Part shown: one piece after another, positions 44,359 to 52,187 of the stretch
Position numbering within the stretch: the stretch's first letter is position 1
Layout: every line of letters begins with the position of its first letter
Source: an uncultured Barnesiella sp.
GTDB lineage: Bacteria > Bacteroidota > Bacteroidia > Bacteroidales > Barnesiellaceae_A
DNA length: 64,000 nt
NCBI GenBank assembly: GCA_944321085.1
Contig: CALUJY010000004.1
Coordinates: forward strand, 124,001 to 188,000
Direction of reading: 5' to 3'
Notes under the pieces: generated by a model
Database searches by the model: none
What the model saw: only the letters and a program-made list of their open reading frames with translations
What the model was told of the DNA's origin: nothing
Translations under genes and position numbers: made by a program

Positions 44359-44643
44359 ATCCACATAACCATTAATTAGAAATACAATAGTTTACTATTT
44401 AACGAATATTGCTTTTTTGTGTGCGACACGAGTTGTAACATATTTATTCAGATGTTGCAGCGTATTGTGACCCTGTAATGCTTGAATGGAGCTATAAGAT
44501 GTGTCCATAAAAGAATTTATATGTATCTTTTAGATAGTTGTATCGCTGTTTTCCCTTTAATACTATATATCTGTAATGTCTTGTTGGAACAAATGTCCGA
44601 TGCAAAAAGTTTTTATTTGTCATACGTCATCTGTTAGAGGGCA

Positions 44644-44651
44644 CAAAGATA
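44644..44651 (-). promoter_or_regulatory. Possible -7 element (TATCTTTG) of the exporter operon
   Basis: A perfect TAnnTTTG on the - strand, but with no TTTG at -33 and about 280 bases from the tolC-type ATG. If used, the transcript has an unusually long leader. Confidence 0.35.
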
Positions 44652-45130
44652 TTATTTTATTATATATGCAACTATTTATTATGCAATTATAAAAAGAAAA
44701 TTTTTGTGAATCTCTTTTAAGTGATGAACTCGTCATATGAATAAAAAGCGTAAACCATTGCGTAAAATATTGTAGGATGGGTTTTAGATGTATGAATTGA
44801 GGTCGGAAAGTGAATAATAGTAAGTAGTCCGAGGCAATTTTGTGTGATGATATAAACTTTGCAGAAGCTGTGATATGGTACTGCGTTTGTGTGTATATCG
44901 CTAAATATCACCTATATAATTGTATATATAATTATTGTACATGCAACTTAACGGATAAGTGGCCAAAAAGATTTTTCGGTCAATGTGTAATGAACCGTAG
45001 AAAACTCGTACGAGGCAACACCTCTTGGCAAAAATCGGAAGTGCTTATTATTTCATCCTGTTTCCTACTCTCTTCGGTAACTGCATTTTCGAAAAGTTGA
45101 GTTTTGTCTTGGCATAATTCAAGGCTCAAA

Positions 45131-45162
45131 CTTGTTTCTGCCCCCGGCTTGTCGTATCTTTG
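45131..45162 (+). promoter_or_regulatory. Promoter of priA
   Basis: CTTG (45131-45134, one mismatch to TTTG), 20 bases, then TATCTTTG (45155-45162). Transcription near 45169 leaves a leader of about 20 bases to the ATG at 45189. Confidence 0.7.
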
Positions 45163-45188
45163 TAAAGTAATTGCATGATGAAATTGAG

Positions 45189-47654
45189 ATGAACCGATTT
45201 GCCGACGTAATACTGCCTCTGCCATTGTATAAATATTTTACCTACCGTATCCCCGGCAACATGCAGGGCATACTGCGGCAAGGGCATCGCGTCGTGGTGC
45301 CTTTCGGGCGTTCCAAATACTATACGGCCATCGTAGCCGTTTTGCACGATACCGAGCCCGAGGGCTATGAGGTAAAAGAGATAAGCACCTTGCTCGACGA
45401 GCAGCCTATTCTGTTATATCCCCAAATCAGGTTTTGGGAGTGGATTGCCGAGTATTACCTCTGTTCGGTGGGCGATGTCTACAAGGCGGCACTTCCTGCC
45501 GGGTTGAAGTTGGAGAGTGAGACTTCATTGACAGCCAATCCCGATTATGAAGGCGATGCCGACGAGCGTTATACCGAGCGCGAAGCTCTTTTGGTGGCAG
45601 CCCTCGCCTCGCAAGGCCGCCTTACGATACACGAGATAGAGAAATATACCGGTTTGCGCAATACGCTTCCTGTACTGCGACGGTTGGTAGAGCGCGGGGC
45701 TATCTTTGTTTCGGAACGGATGCGTGCCTCCTATAAGCCCAAGACCGAGACCTGTGTACGCTTTACTTTCAAACAAGGCGATAACGAAGCCTTGCACGCT
45801 GCTTTCGATGCCATAGGACGAGCCAAACAACAAGAAACGTTGATGCTTGCCTATATCGACCTTTCGCATTTTATGCAGCGGGGCAAGTGTGTCGAGGTGT
45901 CACGGGCTGAGTTGCTGAAACGTGCCGACGTGTCGTCTGCCGTATTGGCCGGATTGGTCAATAAAGGGATTATGGAAACCTACAAACGCGAGGTGAGCCG
46001 TTTTGCCGTTTTACAGAATACGCTCTCTCCGTTACCCACCCTCAGTGCCGAGCAGAACCGTGCCATAGGCGAGATATATGCCTCTTTCCGTGAAAAATCG
46101 GTCACCTTGTTACATGGTGTCACGTCGAGCGGAAAGACCGAGATATACATTCATCTTATAAGCAATCTGTTGCAACAGAAGAGGCAAGTACTCTATCTTG
46201 TCCCCGAGATTGCGCTCACAACCCAGTTGACCGAGCGGCTGCAACGTGTCTTTGGCGAACAGCTGGTCATATACCACTCTCGCTTTTCCGATAATGAACG
46301 GGTAGAGATATGGCAGAAACTTTTGGCAAGTCGCGAGCCTTGCGTCGTCTTAGGCGTCCGTTCGTCTATCTTTCTGCCTTTCCGCGACCTCGCTTTGGTT
46401 ATTGTCGATGAGGAACACGAGACAAGTTACAAGCAGTACGACCCTGCGCCGCGCTACCATGCCCGCAATGCTGCCATCGTGTTGGCAAGCCTGCATGGAG
46501 CCAAGGTACTTTTAGGCTCGGCGACACCCTCCATAGAGAGCTATCACAATGCGCTGAGCGGCAAGTATGGTTTGGTAGAGCTGTTTACCCGTTACTCCGA
46601 CAATCCGTTGCCCCTTGTCGAAACTGTCGACCTGCGCGAGCAACGGAAGAAAAAACAGTTGTCAGGCAGTTTCTCCTTGCCCCTTTTGGACAAGATAAAG
46701 GCTGCTTTGCAAAACGACGAGCAAGTCATTCTCTTCCAGAACCGACGCGGATTTGCCCCATTGGTAGAGTGTCACGATTGTGCGTGGATACCCAAATGTG
46801 TCAACTGCGACGTAAGTCTTACCTATCATAAACGCGACAACAAGCTGGTATGCCACTATTGCGGCTACACTTGCGATATTCCCCGTGTTTGTCCCGTTTG
46901 CGGCGGTACGGCCATCGAGATATACGGTTACGGTACCGAGCGCATCGAAGAAGATGTAGAACGCCTCTTCCCCGATACCAAAATAGCCCGCATGGATACC
47001 GACACCACTCGTTCGCGCACGGCATATCAGGATATTATCGATGACTTCGCCGCCGGGCGCAGCAAAATACTTATCGGTACGCAAATGGTGACCAAAGGGC
47101 TCGACTTCGACCGCGTGAGTGTCGTGGGCATACTGAATGCCGACGGGATGCTCTCATTCCCCGATTTTCGGGCTCATGAACGGGCTTTTCAGCTGATGGC
47201 GCAAGTAGCCGGTCGTTCGGGTAGGGGGAAGAGTCCCGGTGCGGTTGTGGTACAAACTTCGCAACCGGCTCATCCCGTTATCGGGCAAGTCATACGCCAC
47301 GATTACAAAGGTATGTACGACACACAGTGTACCGAACGCGAAACTTTCGGCTATCCGCCTTATACACGGCTCATATATATATATATGAAACATAAAGACG
47401 AAGCCCTCCTCGACACATTGGCACAACGCTATGCGGTAACATTGAGGCAGGTATTCGAGCATCGAGTGGTGGGGCCTGACAATCCTCCCGTAGCCCGCAT
47501 ACAGTCGTTATACATACGCAAAATCATGCTCAAAATCGAAGTCACAGCCTCTATGGCGCAAGTGAAATCGCTGTTGAGACGCATCTACGAAAAATGCCTC
47601 GCCGATACGCGTTTCAAAACCCTGACACTATACTACGATGTAGACCCATTATAA
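45189..47654 (+). CDS. priA: Primosomal protein N' (replication restart helicase)
   Basis: 821 residues. PriA binds stalled or repaired forks and loads the replicative helicase. The N-terminal DNA-binding part (MNRFADVILPLPLYKYFTYRIP, about 1-105) is followed by a winged-helix segment. The helicase core has Walker A GVTSSGKTEIY and box II IVDEEHETSY. A zinc-binding insertion with paired cysteines (CHDCAWIPKCVNC, CHYCGY, CPVCGG) comes next, then late helicase motifs (GTQMVTKGLDF, QVAGRSGRG). The ATG at 45189 is chosen because the longer frame begins with TTG only a couple of bases after the predicted transcription start. The SGNH hydrolase gene follows after 12 bases, probably on the same message. 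Confidence 0.96.
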   Translation: MNRFADVILPLPLYKYFTYRIPGNMQGILRQGHRVVVPFGRSKYYTAIVAVLHDTEPEGYEVKEISTLLDEQPILLYPQIRFWEWIAEYYLCSVGDVYKAALPAGLKLESETSLTANPDYEGDADERYTEREALLVAALASQGRLTIHEIEKYTGLRNTLPVLRRLVERGAIFVSERMRASYKPKTETCVRFTFKQGDNEALHAAFDAIGRAKQQETLMLAYIDLSHFMQRGKCVEVSRAELLKRADVSSAVLAGLVNKGIMETYKREVSRFAVLQNTLSPLPTLSAEQNRAIGEIYASFREKSVTLLHGVTSSGKTEIYIHLISNLLQQKRQVLYLVPEIALTTQLTERLQRVFGEQLVIYHSRFSDNERVEIWQKLLASREPCVVLGVRSSIFLPFRDLALVIVDEEHETSYKQYDPAPRYHARNAAIVLASLHGAKVLLGSATPSIESYHNALSGKYGLVELFTRYSDNPLPLVETVDLREQRKKKQLSGSFSLPLLDKIKAALQNDEQVILFQNRRGFAPLVECHDCAWIPKCVNCDVSLTYHKRDNKLVCHYCGYTCDIPRVCPVCGGTAIEIYGYGTERIEEDVERLFPDTKIARMDTDTTRSRTAYQDIIDDFAAGRSKILIGTQMVTKGLDFDRVSVVGILNADGMLSFPDFRAHERAFQLMAQVAGRSGRGKSPGAVVVQTSQPAHPVIGQVIRHDYKGMYDTQCTERETFGYPPYTRLIYIYMKHKDEALLDTLAQRYAVTLRQVFEHRVVGPDNPPVARIQSLYIRKIMLKIEVTASMAQVKSLLRRIYEKCLADTRFKTLTLYYDVDPL

Positions 47655-47666
47655 AACACAACTATC

Positions 47667-48764
47667 ATGAAAACGAAACTGACACTCCTTATTACCGCCT
47701 TGCTATTGATATGCGGGGCACAGCGAACCGCCGCCGACCCCTTGCGTTACATTGCCGCCGACACGCTCACGTTGGTAGGCAAGGCCATGCCCGGCGGCAG
47801 CCATTGGCATCGTATCGACACGGCTCGGTATGCCGCTCTGCCGCAAAAAGTCAAGAACCTTTTCCGAACCCCTGCCGGGCTCGCCGTATGTTTCACTACC
47901 GACAGCAAGACCATCGCAGCCCGTTGGGAGTTGAAAAAGAAAAAATACAACGACAACTTTTCTCCCATAGCCCAAAAAGGGCTCGACCTCTATCGCCTCA
48001 ACGAAGACGGAACGTGGCAATGGACAGGTGTAGGACGCCCATCCATGACCAATCTCAAAGAAAATAAAGCCGTCGTAGCGAAAAACATGCCCGGTAAGTC
48101 CACGACCTATCTGCTTTACCTACCGCTCTATACCGAATTGGTATCGTTGGAGATAGGAGTCGATTCGGCAGCTACGCTCCAAGCCGCGCCCGACCCCTTC
48201 CGTCACAAAATAGTTATTTACGGGTCGAGCATTCTTCACGGCGTCGGATGCAGCCGTCCCGGTATCGCCTTTGCTTCGCAGATGAGTCGTCGCACAGGCA
48301 TCAACTTCATCAACCTTGGCCTAAGCGGTCGGGGTAAGATGGAAGGCAGTGTTGCCGATATGCTCGCCGAGATTGATGCAGATGCCTTTGTGCTCGATTG
48401 TATGCCCAACCCCACCGGCGACGAAATAAACGAGCGTGCCGAGTACTTGGTACGTACCATCCGCGAGGCACACCCGCAAGCCCCTATTATCATGATAGAA
48501 AGCTATCGCTGGGAAAACAACTATACCGACAGCGTGGCGCGTGCCGCCGGTGACGATCGTGCCCGTGCTTTCGTCTCGCAAGCTGAACGCCTTATCCGGG
48601 CAGGTATCCCGCACCTCTATCTCATACGCGACCACAACGCCATAGGTGACGACCACGAAGGTTCTGCCGATGGTATCCACCCCAACGACCTCGGTTTTGC
48701 CCGCATCATTGCCGCCTACGAACCCGAACTGTTGCGCATCCTCCGGGAAAACGGCATAGAGTAG
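47667..48764 (+). CDS. Secreted SGNH/GDSL-family hydrolase
   Basis: 365 residues with a signal peptide (MKTKLTLLITALLLICGAQRTAA). Residues about 30-170 form a beta-sandwich N-domain often paired with this hydrolase in Bacteroidota (LFRTPAGLAVCFTTDSKTIAARW). From about 180 comes the SGNH fold: YGSSILHG with nucleophile S188, LGLSGRG (G block), CMPNPTG with N248, and ADGIHPND with D335 and H338. These enzymes remove acyl or acetyl groups, often from polysaccharides. The exact substrate is not visible. It lies 12 bases after priA, which looks like a chance operon partner. A hairpin terminator follows. Confidence 0.9.
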   Translation: MKTKLTLLITALLLICGAQRTAADPLRYIAADTLTLVGKAMPGGSHWHRIDTARYAALPQKVKNLFRTPAGLAVCFTTDSKTIAARWELKKKKYNDNFSPIAQKGLDLYRLNEDGTWQWTGVGRPSMTNLKENKAVVAKNMPGKSTTYLLYLPLYTELVSLEIGVDSAATLQAAPDPFRHKIVIYGSSILHGVGCSRPGIAFASQMSRRTGINFINLGLSGRGKMEGSVADMLAEIDADAFVLDCMPNPTGDEINERAEYLVRTIREAHPQAPIIMIESYRWENNYTDSVARAAGDDRARAFVSQAERLIRAGIPHLYLIRDHNAIGDDHEGSADGIHPNDLGFARIIAAYEPELLRILRENGIE

Positions 48765-48798
48765 GGCGTTACCCATGCTTGGCATTTTTATCATATTT

Positions 48799-48838
48799 CT
48801 TACCCGGCAGTCTTCTTGTTTCCCAACTGTCGGGTAAG
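48799..48838 (+). terminator. Terminator of the priA-SGNH unit
   Basis: CTTACCCGGCAG (48799-48810) pairs with CTGTCGGGTAAG (48827-48838), 12 bp with one G-U pair, 16-base loop, then TTGTGTTTT. It begins 35 bases after the SGNH stop. Confidence 0.75.
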
Positions 48839-49070
48839 TTGTGTTTTATGATTTCTTCATGTGCTCGCGGCACAAAATCCTTTGTTTAGGCAATATTTTC
48901 CGATTATGCGTAAACTCTTCCCACTTTAACATTTACATCTGTTGAGGCTTTTTTGTATCTTCTCTACTTCTTTAACCCCTCATCGGTAAGACCTTCGCCC
49001 CTTCCGTTTGTTCTATATGCGTACGGCGATAGTCGCCGCGCGCAACAAAAATAAAAACGGAGGTATTATT
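48839..49070. other. hsp20 leader region
   Basis: This gap holds the unknown hsp20 promoter, a small hairpin (CGGCGA-TAG-TCGCCG, 49024-49038) and the SD. CCTTCCG at 49000-49006 could pair with CGGAGG (49058-49063) if a U bulges. I could not place a convincing -33/-7 pair; TACATCTG at 48934-48941 is a one-mismatch -7. Confidence 0.4.
49058..49064 (+). promoter_or_regulatory. Strong Shine-Dalgarno site of hsp20
   Basis: CGGAGGT ends six bases before the ATG at 49071. Such a strong SD is unusual among the genes here and fixes the start, although the frame stays open 63 bases further upstream. Confidence 0.8.
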
Positions 49071-49499
49071 ATGACAACACCTGCTAAGCGTATGCAAAAT
49101 TGGCTCCCCGGCATTTTCAACGACTTTTTCGGTAACGAATGGCTTGCCAAGAGCAACGCTGCCGCACCGGCATTGAACATTGTCGAGACAGACAAAGAGT
49201 ATATCGTTGAAATCGCCGCTCCCGGTATGACCAAAGACGACTTCTGCGTTACGGTCGACAAGAACGACCAGCTCATCGTTACGGTAGAAAACCGCAATGA
49301 AGATGCCGAGAAAGAGCGTAAGGGGAAGTTCCTGCGCCGCGAGTTTACTTATTCTCAGTTCCAACAAACTCTCATCTTGCCTGAGAACGTCAATAAGGAG
49401 AAAATCGAAGCGCGGCAAGCCAACGGCGTGCTTACCATCATCATTCCCAAAGACCATGAGACAATGGCAGAAGCGCCGCAACGCATAGCCATAAAGTAG
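49071..49499 (+). CDS. Small heat shock protein (Hsp20/alpha-crystallin family)
   Basis: 142 residues. A short N-terminal arm (MTTPAKRMQNWLPGIFNDFFG) precedes the alpha-crystallin domain (about 35-130: PALNIVETDKEYIVEIAAPGM, FLRREFTYSQFQQTLILPENVN, ARQANGVLTIIIPK with the conserved A/P-x-x-x-GVLxIxIPK). It ends in a short tail with RIAIK, matching the I-x-I oligomer contact motif as IAI. It is an ATP-independent holdase for unfolding proteins in the cytosol. The start is fixed by a strong SD. Single-gene unit ended by a hairpin at 49516. Confidence 0.95.
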   Translation: MTTPAKRMQNWLPGIFNDFFGNEWLAKSNAAAPALNIVETDKEYIVEIAAPGMTKDDFCVTVDKNDQLIVTVENRNEDAEKERKGKFLRREFTYSQFQQTLILPENVNKEKIEARQANGVLTIIIPKDHETMAEAPQRIAIK

Positions 49500-49515
49500 A
49501 GGTAAAAGAGAAACT

Positions 49516-49542
49516 TCATTCCGCGACATCGCGGCGGAATGA
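49516..49542 (+). terminator. hsp20 terminator hairpin
   Basis: TCATTCCGC (49516-49524) pairs with GCGGAATGA (49534-49542), 9-base loop, then CTTTTAG. It lies 16 bases after the hsp20 stop. Confidence 0.75.
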
Positions 49543-49547
49543 CTTTT

Positions 49548-49580
49548 AGCCCGGCGGATTCTTGTAACCCCGGGCTTTTT
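49548..49580 (+). terminator. Second terminator-like hairpin after hsp20
   Basis: AGCCCGG (49548-49554) pairs with CCGGGCT (49570-49576) and runs into TTTT. It follows the first hsp20 hairpin by five bases and could act as a back-up. Confidence 0.6.
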
Positions 49581-49942
49581 CTATCCCGAGGTCGTCCGCT
49601 ATCGGTCGCTGCATGCCATCAGTGCAATGCCAATCCACAGCGATTTGATAATGTCAAGGCTCAAATTTCATGAAGTAATACTTATAATTCGCAACTCCGC
49701 TATCCGTATCTACCTAAAAAGAGCCCTGTCGTACTCCATTTTCGGGTAACGACAGGACTCTTTTGTGTTTGCCTCTTTCAATCTGTAACTCTTCTGCATG
49801 CAAGGTTCGGTCTTGCCTCACCCGCGCTTTTTATTGAGTACCCTGCTCAGGCAAGTTGCCGTTCGGTTATCGAGTGTATACAAGCCCTTGTTTCGCGAGG
49901 GGCAGTATCGGACGTACCGGGTAAACAGCCCTTGCGCTGTTG
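49581..49942. other. Gap between hsp20 and luxS
   Basis: Convergent gap with no convincing gene; a 76-codon frame at 49798-50028 runs into luxS antisense and is rejected. It contains the luxS-side terminator at 49717-49764 and otherwise nothing I can name. Confidence 0.45.
49717..49764 (-). terminator. Hairpin terminator for the mtnN-luxS message
   Basis: AAAAGAG-C-CCTGTCGT (49717-49732) pairs with ACGACAGG-A-CTCTTTT (49749-49764): 15 pairs with one C-A mismatch. Read on the - strand it ends in a T-run. It lies about 180 bases beyond the luxS stop. Confidence 0.7.
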
Positions 49943-50425
49943 TTAGCACACAGGATATACGAGGTTTTTCTCTTCTATCACATCCAACACCTCGCGCAGG
50001 TATTTGTCGGCCTCCCATCGTGCCATAGGCAGGTCATGCAAGAGGTAATTGCCGCAGTCGCGGGGAGCCTGTCCCGGCACTTCGCCCTCGAAGTCGCGGA
50101 TGAAGCGGAAAGTTTCGCGCATCAGCTCCACAATGTCGCGGCTCTCCAAGTCGCCTTGCATCAAGAAGTAGTTACCCGTGCAGCATCCCATAGGGCCCCA
50201 AAAAACAATTTTATCGCCCCATACCGGGTGATTGCGCAAGAAGGTGGCGGCAAGATGCTCTATCGTGTGCAACGCTCCGTAGCCGATAGCCGGTTCGCGG
50301 TTGGGCTCTTTCATGCGAATGTCGAAAGTAGTCACCACATGGTCGCCCAAATAATCTTTGCGTGACACATATATCCCCCGCAGCAGATGCAGGTGGTCGA
50401 TGGTAAAACTCGGAATCTTTTTCAT
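49943..50425 (-). CDS. luxS: S-ribosylhomocysteine lyase (autoinducer-2 synthesis)
   Basis: 160 residues, full length. LuxS cleaves S-ribosylhomocysteine to homocysteine and the precursor of AI-2. Metal ligands are H53 and H57 in ALHTIEHLA and C124 in PRDCGNY. E56 is the general base and C81 in MGCCTGNY is the catalytic Cys; the usual GCRTG has Cys in place of Arg here. The start MKKIPSFTIDHLHL is typical. It lies 12 bases after mtnN, which makes its substrate, so both detoxification steps are coexpressed. Whether AI-2 serves as a signal cannot be read from the sequence. Confidence 0.97.
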   Translation of the reverse strand: MKKIPSFTIDHLHLLRGIYVSRKDYLGDHVVTTFDIRMKEPNREPAIGYGALHTIEHLAATFLRNHPVWGDKIVFWGPMGCCTGNYFLMQGDLESRDIVELMRETFRFIRDFEGEVPGQAPRDCGNYLLHDLPMARWEADKYLREVLDVIEEKNLVYPVC

Positions 50426-50437
50426 ATCATCTATACA

Positions 50438-51124
50438 TTATAAGTTTTCTATTGTTCTGCGTAAAATGGTAAACGATTGTTCCGGGGCAGCCTCCCAGAA
50501 GTTCGTATATTGTTTCCAGTGCTCCTCTATTCCCGGCGTGTCGCTGATGATGCGCATCGATACGAATGCCACGCCGCACATGTAACATGTCTGTGCTATG
50601 GCGCCGCTCTCCATATCTACGGCAAGGCCCTCGGGAAAACGTGCCTTGATAGCATCCAGTTCGGCGCGTGCGGTGATAAACTTATCGCCGCTGCATATCA
50701 GTCCGCCATACACCCGTTCATTGGCATTTGCAGTTAAAATCTTCTCCACAAGGCTGCTGTCGGTTGCAAAACGCGGCGGCAATCCCTGTACCTGTCCGTA
50801 CTCGTTTCCATCGCCACACCACACATCGTGGTAAACTACCTCGGTAGCTACTACCATATCCATGACACGAGTGCAAGGGTCTATACCTCCGGCAACACCG
50901 GTGTTGATGACACAATCGGGAGCAAAACGACTTATCAATTCATAAGCTCTTACGGCAGCGCATACTTTCCCTATGCCGCTCTGTACCAATACAATTTCGT
51001 GATTGCCGGCCTTTCCCGTGATAAATCGCGCGCCGCCCGTTCCTTCCGTTTCGTGGCGGTCGGCAAGCATGCCTTCGACGCAAGCCAATTCGGCTTGCAT
51101 GGCAACAATGATACCTATCTTCAT
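50438..51124 (-). CDS. mtnN: 5'-methylthioadenosine/S-adenosylhomocysteine nucleosidase
   Basis: 228 residues. It removes adenine from S-adenosylhomocysteine and methylthioadenosine, giving the substrate for LuxS. MKIGIIVAMQAELACVEGML is the family start with the catalytic Glu near residue 12. NTGVAGGIDPCTRVMDMVVATEV is the phosphorylase-fold core, AVDMESGAIAQTCY holds the ribose-binding Glu, and ISDTPG has the catalytic Asp. First gene of a two-gene operon with luxS. A TATCTTTG -7 box 21 bases before the ATG gives a short leader, so a riboswitch is not expected. Confidence 0.96.
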   Translation of the reverse strand: MKIGIIVAMQAELACVEGMLADRHETEGTGGARFITGKAGNHEIVLVQSGIGKVCAAVRAYELISRFAPDCVINTGVAGGIDPCTRVMDMVVATEVVYHDVWCGDGNEYGQVQGLPPRFATDSSLVEKILTANANERVYGGLICSGDKFITARAELDAIKARFPEGLAVDMESGAIAQTCYMCGVAFVSMRIISDTPGIEEHWKQYTNFWEAAPEQSFTILRRTIENL

Positions 51125-51144
51125 AACATCTTTTTTTCTATGGG

Positions 51145-51152
51145 CAAAGATA
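51145..51152 (-). promoter_or_regulatory. -7 promoter element (TATCTTTG) of mtnN-luxS
   Basis: A perfect TAnnTTTG on the - strand 21 bases before the mtnN ATG. CAAA sequences occur upstream but not at the normal 19-21 base spacing. Confidence 0.55.
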
Positions 51153-51421
51153 GTGCAAACGAGAGCAAAATGAAATAAAGCGTAGCTTTAATTTCTTTGG
51201 CCGAGCCGATGGGATAGAGGTCGGACGGCTGCAAAAACTTGTATAACGGTTTGCCGCAATGTTGAGAAAACATTGGATTATCCCGCCGGGACGGCAATAA
51301 TTGTGAGCCTTTGTAATTCCGGTGGGGGCGAACGCTCGGAATGCAGCGAACAAAGAGACCGACACCCTGTTGCGACACGATAAAAAGAGGTGTATTTTAT
51401 TCCTTTTTGCCCTCGATTATC

Positions 51422-51429
51422 TATATTTG
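51422..51429 (+). promoter_or_regulatory. -7 promoter element (TATATTTG) of ispD-recG
   Basis: A perfect TAnnTTTG, 63 bases before the ispD ATG; no well-spaced -33 box. The leader contains a GC hairpin (GCGGCGC 51441-51447 with GCGCCGC 51466-51472). Confidence 0.55.
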
Positions 51430-51491
51430 CACAAAGGAAAGCGGCGCGAGGTGCATACCATTTCGGCGCCGCAAAATAAGTTGCAAGCATT

Positions 51492-52187
51492 ATGGACAAA
51501 TATATCGTTATCGTAGCCGGAGGCCGCGGCACTCGCATGGGAGGCGGCATTCCCAAGCAATTCCTTCCGTTGTGCCATAAGCCCATACTCATGCACACCA
51601 TAGAGCGTTTGGCCGCAGCCGAGCCGCAAGCCCGCCTCATAGTGGTGTTGCCCGGCGACCAATGCGACGAGTGGCACAGGCTTTGCCAAGAGCATGGCTA
51701 TTGCCGCAGTCATACTGTCGTCGAGGGGGGCAGCGACCGCTTCCACTCGGTACTCAATGCTTTGCGTCTCGTGCCCGACGGCGTGCTGGTGGCAATACAC
51801 GACGGCGTGCGTCCGTTGGTAGGCGAGAGTGTTGTGCGCGAAGCCTTTGCAACGGCCGAACGTTGCGGTGCCGCCATTCCTGTCATGCCCGTTACCGAAA
51901 GTTTGCGCGAGGTAGGAGCTGACGACCGTTCGCATGCTGTGGAACGAAGCCGTTATCGCAATGTGCAAACCCCGCAAACTTTTGTCTCCACGCTGTTGAA
52001 ACGAGCCTACGAAGCCCCTTGCCGTCCCGAATTTACCGACGACGCCTCGGTTTACGAAGCTGCCGGCCACGAAGTGACGCTCATAGAAGGTAACCGCGAA
52101 AACATAAAAATAACCTTTCGGCAAGACCTGATGCTTGCCGAGATTTTGCTCTCCGACACCGCCCCGCAAGATGCCATCGCTCAATGA
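51492..52187 (+). CDS. ispD: 2-C-methyl-D-erythritol 4-phosphate cytidylyltransferase
   Basis: 231 residues, the normal length. It couples CTP to methylerythritol phosphate in the non-mevalonate isoprenoid route, which feeds the polyprenyl synthase encoded at 11.2 kb. IVAGGRGTRMGGGIPKQFLPL is the nucleotide-binding loop, VAIHDGVRPLV holds the conserved Asp, TVVEGGSDRFHSV is typical, and VQTPQTF and FTDDASVYEA are late family motifs. Its 3' end overlaps the probable recG start by 17 bases, so the two are cotranscribed. Confidence 0.96.
   Translation: MDKYIVIVAGGRGTRMGGGIPKQFLPLCHKPILMHTIERLAAAEPQARLIVVLPGDQCDEWHRLCQEHGYCRSHTVVEGGSDRFHSVLNALRLVPDGVLVAIHDGVRPLVGESVVREAFATAERCGAAIPVMPVTESLREVGADDRSHAVERSRYRNVQTPQTFVSTLLKRAYEAPCRPEFTDDASVYEAAGHEVTLIEGNRENIKITFRQDLMLAEILLSDTAPQDAIAQ

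Larger units (their letters stand above)
44359..45188. other. 830-base very AT-rich intergenic region (divergent genes)
   Basis: The region between the divergent tolC-type and priA genes is strikingly AT-rich in its middle (about 44400-44960). Short frames here look random. It holds a possible -7 box for the exporter operon (44644-44651) and the priA promoter (45131-45162). No tRNA, hairpin terminator or repeat was recognised. Confidence 0.5.

Noticed and set aside
45119..49665. 12-base string TCAAGGCTCAAA shared at 45119 and 49654
   Set aside because: Similarity does not extend beyond the string and the contexts differ; probably chance.
49798..50028. 76-codon frame after hsp20
   Set aside because: Runs into luxS antisense and has no supporting feature.
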